A DNA stretch of 64,000 bases from Petrimonas sulfuriphila (GTDB taxonomy: Bacteria > Bacteroidota > Bacteroidia > Bacteroidales > Dysgonomonadaceae): NCBI RefSeq assembly GCF_051201015.1, contig NZ_JBPEHI010000001.1; one strand, 5' to 3'. The notes below the pieces were generated by a model, which worked only from the letters and a program-made list of their open reading frames with translations, ran no database searches and was not told the DNA's origin. Below, piece by piece: positions 59,083 to 64,000 of the stretch. The translations under genes were made by a program, and so were the position numbers. Numbering within the stretch: position 1 is the stretch's first letter; each line of letters begins with the position of its first letter.

Positions 59083-60099
59083 TCAACGTGTCTTTAATTC
59101 TTCTTTAACATAATCCAGTGTTAATAAAAGTTCTTTCATTTCGCTCAAACTGAGCTGCCGTGTATTGTCGGAATTGTACTCTCTTTCGCTAAGCTTAGAA
59201 CCATCTCTTTGAACGTACTTGGTATAATTCAAATCTCTAAAGTCTGCAGGAACTCTGTAAAACTCACCTACATCAATAGCTTTAGACATTTCCTCGTGAG
59301 TACAAAGTGTTTCATACATTTTCTCTCCGTGTCTCGCGCCGATTATTTTAATTTCATTTTCTGCATTGAACAACTCTTTCAACGCCTGGGCTAGAATCTC
59401 CACGGTGGCTGCGGGTGCCTTTTGTACAAGTGTATCGCCCGGTTCTGCGTTCTCAAACGCGTACATTACAAGATTAACAGCATCATCCAATGACATCATA
59501 AATCGTGTCATTTTCGGCTCTGTAATAGTGATTGGCAGCCCTTGTTTGATTTGATTAATAAAAAGCGGAATTACGGACCCTCTAGAACACATTACGTTTC
59601 CATAGCGGGTCGCACAAATAACTCCTCCATTTTTTTGAATACGTTGATCTCTTGCTTTTGAAATAGCTAATTTCTCCATCAAAGCTTTTGTCATACCCAT
59701 AGAGTTTATAGGATATGCAGCTTTATCTGTACTCAACACAATGACTTTCTTAACATTATTGCGAGCTGCAGCTTCCAAAACATTTTCTGCTCCTAAAAGA
59801 TTTGTTTTAATAGCTTCCATCGGATAAAATTCGCAGGATGGAACTTGTTTTAAAGCAGCAGCATGAAAAACATAATCAACTCCAACCATTGCATTGTTAA
59901 CCGCGTCAAAATCACGAACATTGCCTATGATGAAGTTTAGTTTATCATTTTTATAATGAATACGCATGTCCTCCTGCTTTTTTTCATCTCTGCTGAATAT
60001 ACGTATTTCTTTTAACTCCGAATCGAGAAAATGTTCTAATACTGCATTTCCGAATGAACCGGTACCACCGGTAATCATTAATATCTTATTTTCAAACAT
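59083..60099 (-). CDS. UDP-GlcNAc 4,6-dehydratase/5-epimerase (FnlA/WbjB/CapE type)
   Basis: First committed enzyme of UDP-L-FucNAc/L-QuiNAc/L-RhaNAc synthesis. The 338-residue SDR has ILMITGGTGSFGNAVL at residues 5-20, FHAAALKQVPSCEFYP, and the active-site segment VLSTDKAAYPINSMGMTKALME, in which the usual catalytic Tyr is replaced by Met before the conserved Lys, as expected for this subfamily. ARHGEKMYETL near 258 and the C-terminal YNSDNTRQLS are also family marks. It is paired with the reductase gene 1 bp downstream. Confidence 0.93.
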   Translation of the reverse strand: MFENKILMITGGTGSFGNAVLEHFLDSELKEIRIFSRDEKKQEDMRIHYKNDKLNFIIGNVRDFDAVNNAMVGVDYVFHAAALKQVPSCEFYPMEAIKTNLLGAENVLEAAARNNVKKVIVLSTDKAAYPINSMGMTKALMEKLAISKARDQRIQKNGGVICATRYGNVMCSRGSVIPLFINQIKQGLPITITEPKMTRFMMSLDDAVNLVMYAFENAEPGDTLVQKAPAATVEILAQALKELFNAENEIKIIGARHGEKMYETLCTHEEMSKAIDVGEFYRVPADFRDLNYTKYVQRDGSKLSEREYNSDNTRQLSLSEMKELLLTLDYVKEELKTR

Positions 60100-60194
60100 T
60101 CAGTTACTTAATAATTAATTTTTTGGTTATGAATTATATGATGTTTCGATATTGAAATTCTTAAAAAGTCATATACAATCTTTTCAAGAGAATC

Positions 60195-61235
60195 TTATTT
60201 GAATTTTTTCAAAATACCGTTGACACGCTCTTTGAGCCAAAATCTCAACACTAACATACGATGGGCCATCTTTGTTCTGGATTTCTCATTTGAATTGTAA
60301 AGAGAGATTTGGCTGATACCTTTCAGGCTTATTACAATATTGGAAGAATAATATTTCTCACAAAAAGTCAAATAATCTTTAATTTTAGATTTGTCGCCGT
60401 CCTCTATCAACCGTGTAAGATGTAGGCCAATAAAATGTAGAAATTCTTTTTTTCGTACTTTGAAATCATTTCTTGTCTTCAAGATATCTAATGTCTTACT
60501 AAACAAGTATATGGTCGATTGATTTTTTTCGTGGCTTACAAATGTTGCGCACACGTTGTTATTGCTGTAATTTACTCTATAGAAGTAATCGTATCGCGCA
60601 GTCCCACAAAAGGCGTATCTCAGATTTGCCATCAAAGTAGAGAAATTAAAATCAAAGTCTTGTAAAACACGAATCTTTTCGTCCCATACAATGTTTTTTA
60701 TAGAATCTCTTCTAAATATGTTGGTTACAACCAAAAATTGATAATTGGCTTCTAAAAAAGATTTTAATACATCTGTGTTTTGATTAATCCCGAATCTTTG
60801 GTCACCTTCTTTCAACTCGATGTAATTATTTTCGTCTCGAAATGAATGAGCCGGAAAAATACCAAAATCGATAGCAGGATTTTGTTGCATGAATTCTACC
60901 CTTTGTTCAAGGCAGTATGGAGCTATCAGGTCATCAGAATCAAAAAAAATTACGAAGTCACCTTTACTGTTTCCGAAGCCAATGTTTCTGCAAGTCTGGC
61001 TACCTTTGGGTTCGCGATTTCGTATAATACATTTTATCCTATTATCTCCCTTCGCATAACTGTTAACCATCTTAACAGATTCATCTTCCGAAATATCGTC
61101 TACAACAATTAACTCCCAATTCGTGTACGTTTGATCAATAATGCACCTTATCATTTTCTCCAAATACACATCGTTGTTGTATGTTGGAATAATTATTGAA
61201 ACTAAAGGGCGTTCATTCGTAGTAGTCATAGACAA
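60195..61235 (-). CDS. GT2 family glycosyltransferase
   Basis: GT-A enzyme of 346 residues: LVSIIIPTYNNDVYLEKMIR, LIVVDDISEDESVKMV, the nucleotide loop SQTCRNIGFGNSKGDF and the metal site VIFFDSDDLIAP (about 94-105). The C-terminus is basic. A 95-bp gap without a gene separates it from the FnlA-type gene. It has a likely promoter box at 61339-61346. Confidence 0.92.
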   Translation of the reverse strand: MSMTTTNERPLVSIIIPTYNNDVYLEKMIRCIIDQTYTNWELIVVDDISEDESVKMVNSYAKGDNRIKCIIRNREPKGSQTCRNIGFGNSKGDFVIFFDSDDLIAPYCLEQRVEFMQQNPAIDFGIFPAHSFRDENNYIELKEGDQRFGINQNTDVLKSFLEANYQFLVVTNIFRRDSIKNIVWDEKIRVLQDFDFNFSTLMANLRYAFCGTARYDYFYRVNYSNNNVCATFVSHEKNQSTIYLFSKTLDILKTRNDFKVRKKEFLHFIGLHLTRLIEDGDKSKIKDYLTFCEKYYSSNIVISLKGISQISLYNSNEKSRTKMAHRMLVLRFWLKERVNGILKKFK

Positions 61236-61338
61236 TTTTTATTAACAGCAATTTATTTCTCTTTAAAAAAATTCTGAAAGATAAATCTTTTAAGAAATAA
61301 TAAGTTAGACACCATTGATCTTGATTTTTTTTTGACGA

Positions 61339-61346
61339 CAAAGGTA
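61339..61346 (-). promoter_or_regulatory. Internal -7 box upstream of the GT2 gene
   Basis: Minus strand TACCTTTG, about 104 nt before the ATG at 61235, in the 127-bp gap between two glycosyltransferase genes. It may give a second transcript start inside the locus. Confidence 0.45.
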
Positions 61347-61362
61347 CAAAAAATAACTTTGT

Positions 61363-62493
61363 TTACAGTGATAAATAAAAGTTATACCATTCTTTTATTT
61401 TCACCGACCATGCACTTTGCCTTATATCATCTATTAGTCGTTCAGGAATATATATTTTCTCTTGAGCTGTAAAATACTCTTTTAACGTAGTTGCTAATAT
61501 TTCCTTCGATGATGTTTTTAAATAAGGTAACCCATACTTTTCAAATTGAGGATATTTAAGCCATTCACCTATAATAATATCAGTCTTACATAACAAATAT
61601 TCTTGTAAAGTGGCAGAGTTAGCATCGGTGTCTTGTATGCAAATAAATAAATCGGTTGCTTTTTGGATAGTTGCAACTTCTGTGGTTGAAAGAAAATTAT
61701 AAAAAATGATGTATTTAAAGTTTGCTAACTTCAGTTTTTTTTCTATTTCTTGAAAATATTCATGGTTTTCCGGCCCATAAGTCATAAGGAAAATCAAAAC
61801 AGTATTTTGTGGCAACAAATCACGTATTGATGACAACGCATCTACAATAATTAAATGATTATGAGCTTTACTCCTATTATAACCACAGGAAATAATAAAA
61901 GAGTTTTTTAAATCCAAGTTATTTTTGGCATCTTCTTTTGTTAAAGATTCAATATGTATTAACGAATCAATATTTTCCGAGCCGAATCCTAAATCAATTA
62001 ACTTGCTGTCGGAAACTGAAAAAATCTTTTTTACGTCATCTCTGAATTGAATTTTAGCTACTGATATATAATCTGCAGCATCATATACTTTCTTTATTTT
62101 ATTTCTAGTGGCCTTATCTATTCTATAAACATCACTTCCCCATGGAGAAATCATTATTTTTTTTGATTTTAATTTGTATAAAGGAAGTAAAATATAAGAA
62201 TGGACAGTGACAAAGTGTATATTTATTACATCGTAATTACCTACTTGTAAAAAAGATAAATAATAATTTAGAAAACTTACTATTGTTCTGATAAATTTTA
62301 TCTTCAAAAAAAACTTTGGAAAAAAATTCTTTATATGGAAAGTTCTTTTAAAGAGTTCATATTTTTCGTTTGGGTTTATATTAAATACTTCTATATATAA
62401 CTTCCCATCTTTATTAACCTCATTGATATATCTTTCTAATCTTTTTAAATGATTATCAGAAGAATTGCCAATTATTAAAATCTTTGAGCACAT
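61363..62493 (-). CDS. GT4-like glycosyltransferase
   Basis: Predicted GT-B glycosyltransferase of 376 residues. The first half has a Rossmann-like start (ILIIGNSSDNHLKRLERYI) and ISPWGSDVYRI. The second half shows FIISCGYNRSKAHNHLIIVDA, a donor-site strand, and IQDTDANSATLQEYLLCKTDII, matching the EX7E-like region of GT4 proteins. Conservation to textbook members is weak, but fold and context support the call. It starts 5 bp after the wzx stop. Its base composition is among the most AT-rich in the window. Confidence 0.82.
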   Translation of the reverse strand: MCSKILIIGNSSDNHLKRLERYINEVNKDGKLYIEVFNINPNEKYELFKRTFHIKNFFPKFFLKIKFIRTIVSFLNYYLSFLQVGNYDVINIHFVTVHSYILLPLYKLKSKKIMISPWGSDVYRIDKATRNKIKKVYDAADYISVAKIQFRDDVKKIFSVSDSKLIDLGFGSENIDSLIHIESLTKEDAKNNLDLKNSFIISCGYNRSKAHNHLIIVDALSSIRDLLPQNTVLIFLMTYGPENHEYFQEIEKKLKLANFKYIIFYNFLSTTEVATIQKATDLFICIQDTDANSATLQEYLLCKTDIIIGEWLKYPQFEKYGLPYLKTSSKEILATTLKEYFTAQEKIYIPERLIDDIRQSAWSVKIKEWYNFYLSL

Positions 62494-62498
62494 ATTTT

Positions 62499-63962
62499 TT
62501 AACTAAAAAACTTATGACGAAATGTATTAAAAATATCACTTGCTACCTTTACAATGTATGCATTTTTTAATGATAGGTATACAATAACTGAATAACTTAT
62601 TAGATAAGCTGAACTTATTATTATTATTGATATCAAAGATGTGGTGTTTTTAAAAATTAAATACATTGGTATGGCTATAGATAATGAAATTAAGAAAGGA
62701 ATGAATATTTTTTCAAAATAATGTTTAGCTGAAATTTTTATCATGACAAATATTTGCATGCGCCACATTATTATTGTGTTAATTAATGTAAGAACAAGTA
62801 AAAAGGTTACCAAAACCTCTACGTTAAACAAAGAACCTATATAGACTATAATTGAAGTTGATATAATTCTGTAAATTGTCCAATAAAATCCAATATCAGT
62901 TCTACCAAGTGCTACCTGAAGACTGCCAATAGGATTAGATGCACTCAGAAGTCCATAGTTTATAGCTAGTATACTAAGTATAAAAGAACCGTTGTTGTAC
63001 TGCTCGCCGTACAAGATTGTAATAATTCCAAAGGAAAAAATAGAAACCAAAATATAAATAGGAAAATTGATAATAGATAAGCTTTCTACGATTTTTAGAT
63101 AAATATTCTGGAGGTATTCTTTCCCAGACTGTAGTTTAGCCAATAACGGAGTTATTACGTTTGTGAAAATGGGATTTACAGTTGCGTAAATTATCATTAC
63201 AATTTTTTTACACAGCGAATATAGACCTACTGTTTCTTTTCCAAATGCAGAACCTATAAAAATAATATCTATTTCTCGGGAAAAATAATCCATAACTGCA
63301 GATCCTAATTGAAATGAACCAATTTTGAGAAATGGATAGGTTTCTTTTAAGTTAAAATGCATTTTAATGTTTTTGTCTACTTTAAGTCCGATAAATAAGT
63401 ATATAATGCTTGATAGAAATGCACTTGATAAAGATGCATATACTAAGCTATATACACCAAATCCGTCAAGAGCTAACATAACAGCTATTACAAGAGATAT
63501 AATTGAGACTGTAATATCTACAAGTGATATGGATTTGAAGCGCATTTCTTTTGATTGTATAATGCGATGTTGACTACCTATGGAAGAAAAGAAAATATTT
63601 AGACTAAGTAACATAATTATATTACTAAGGCTTTGCTCTTTATACAATGATGAAATTAAAGGCGAAATAATAATTAATATCATTGTAAGCAAAATACCTG
63701 TAAAGATGTTCAACCAATAAAGTGAACTATACTCGTTTTTAGATATATTTTGCTTGTGAAGTATTCCGACAGATATTCCCAAATCCACAAATATTTGGGT
63801 AAAGGCTAAAAAAACATTTGCGATTGCAATAATCCCAAAATCGGAAACGGTTAGAATTCGTGCTAAAACTGTTATTTGAATTAAAGAGACTACATTTCTT
63901 ACAATTGAAGAAAGAGAAGTCCATGTAACACCATTAGCAGTTTTTTTTAATAAGGTATTCAT
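62499..63962 (-). CDS. Wzx-type repeat-unit flippase (MOP superfamily)
   Basis: Moves the undecaprenyl-linked repeat unit across the inner membrane. The 487-residue protein has about 14 hydrophobic helices. The N-terminus TANGVTWTSLSSIVRNVVSL, with LARILTVSDFGIIAIANVFL and FVDLGISVGIL, is typical of the WzxC-like polysaccharide-transport family. The long form (nearly 490 residues) and the DYFSREIDIIFIGSAFG segment also fit that branch. It is the first gene of the locus visible here; 38 bp upstream remain before the window ends, so more capsule genes may lie beyond. Confidence 0.93.
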   Translation of the reverse strand: MNTLLKKTANGVTWTSLSSIVRNVVSLIQITVLARILTVSDFGIIAIANVFLAFTQIFVDLGISVGILHKQNISKNEYSSLYWLNIFTGILLTMILIIISPLISSLYKEQSLSNIIMLLSLNIFFSSIGSQHRIIQSKEMRFKSISLVDITVSIISLVIAVMLALDGFGVYSLVYASLSSAFLSSIIYLFIGLKVDKNIKMHFNLKETYPFLKIGSFQLGSAVMDYFSREIDIIFIGSAFGKETVGLYSLCKKIVMIIYATVNPIFTNVITPLLAKLQSGKEYLQNIYLKIVESLSIINFPIYILVSIFSFGIITILYGEQYNNGSFILSILAINYGLLSASNPIGSLQVALGRTDIGFYWTIYRIISTSIIVYIGSLFNVEVLVTFLLVLTLINTIIMWRMQIFVMIKISAKHYFEKIFIPFLISLSIAIPMYLIFKNTTSLISIIIISSAYLISYSVIVYLSLKNAYIVKVASDIFNTFRHKFFS

Positions 63963-64000
63963 TAAAAGGAATTAATATTTATTTTTTAAATATTCATCCC

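Noticed and set aside
1..64000. CRISPR array, insertion sequence or rRNA operon
   Set aside because: No regular direct repeats with spacers, no transposase motif (DDE or HUH) in any frame I read, and no rRNA sequence was seen.

Overview
The window is chromosomal DNA of a Bacteroidota member, most likely order Bacteroidales. The signs are a SusC/SusD pair, Bacteroidales-type families (DUF4837, DUF4369, DUF4973, Fkp), near absence of Shine-Dalgarno sequences, and repeated use of the Bacteroidota -7 promoter box TAnnTTTG, often as TATCTTTG, in front of genes. The gene set fits the Dysgonomonadaceae/Porphyromonadaceae side of the order, but the exact genus is inference.

1-30 kb is ordinary core genome. 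It holds a patatin/OMP85 surface phospholipase (cut by the window edge), an NnrS-like haem-copper membrane protein, rlmN-DUF4837-pdxA, an SDR enzyme, pepT-gcvT-flippase, the SRP RNA, DoxX, an anaerobic sulfatase-maturase, an ExbB-X-ExbD-ExbD proton-channel operon with tonB nearby, tRNA-Ser(GGA), polyprenyl synthase-unknown-tatD, hpt, a redox-dead thioredoxin-fold lipoprotein, greA-HIT, coaA, htpG, an ECF sigma factor, a Na/Ca exchanger and an MltF-type lytic transglycosylase.

29.4-44.1 kb is accessory DNA. A four-gene SusC/SusD operon (32.9-40.6 kb) has no glycosidase or regulator in the visible flanks. On each side lie members of the same three accessory families: a DUF4143-type ATPase, an ImmA/IrrE metallopeptidase and a pRiA4b ORF-3-like protein, several of them broken. 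The left flank also has an intact HTH antitoxin beside a wrecked PIN toxin. The right flank ends in two paralogous XRE regulators, one with a probable -1 frameshift extension.

44.2-64 kb is one long minus-strand capsule/O-antigen locus, very AT-rich from about 49.3 kb upward. In transcription order it encodes a Wzx flippase, two glycosyltransferases, an FnlA/WbjB-type dehydratase and an RmlD-like reductase (deoxy-L-amino sugar synthesis), a glycosyltransferase, a TIM-barrel glycosidase-like lipoprotein, a glycosyltransferase, a Wzy polymerase, a GT4 enzyme, a secreted beta-helix protein, a GT2 enzyme, a 4-reductase/epimerase, a WecA/WbpL-type initiating transferase, the bifunctional fucose kinase/GDP-fucose pyrophosphorylase Fkp, and WbuC. 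Together they describe a Wzx/Wzy-dependent polysaccharide likely to contain N-acetylated deoxy-hexosamines and fucose, with two exported carbohydrate-active proteins built into the operon.

Assignments come from reading motifs by eye; no database search was run. The clearest unusual items are the matching gene debris around the SusCD operon, the XRE frameshift, the terminator-like hairpin in the greA leader, and the translationally coupled beta-helix protein in the capsule operon.
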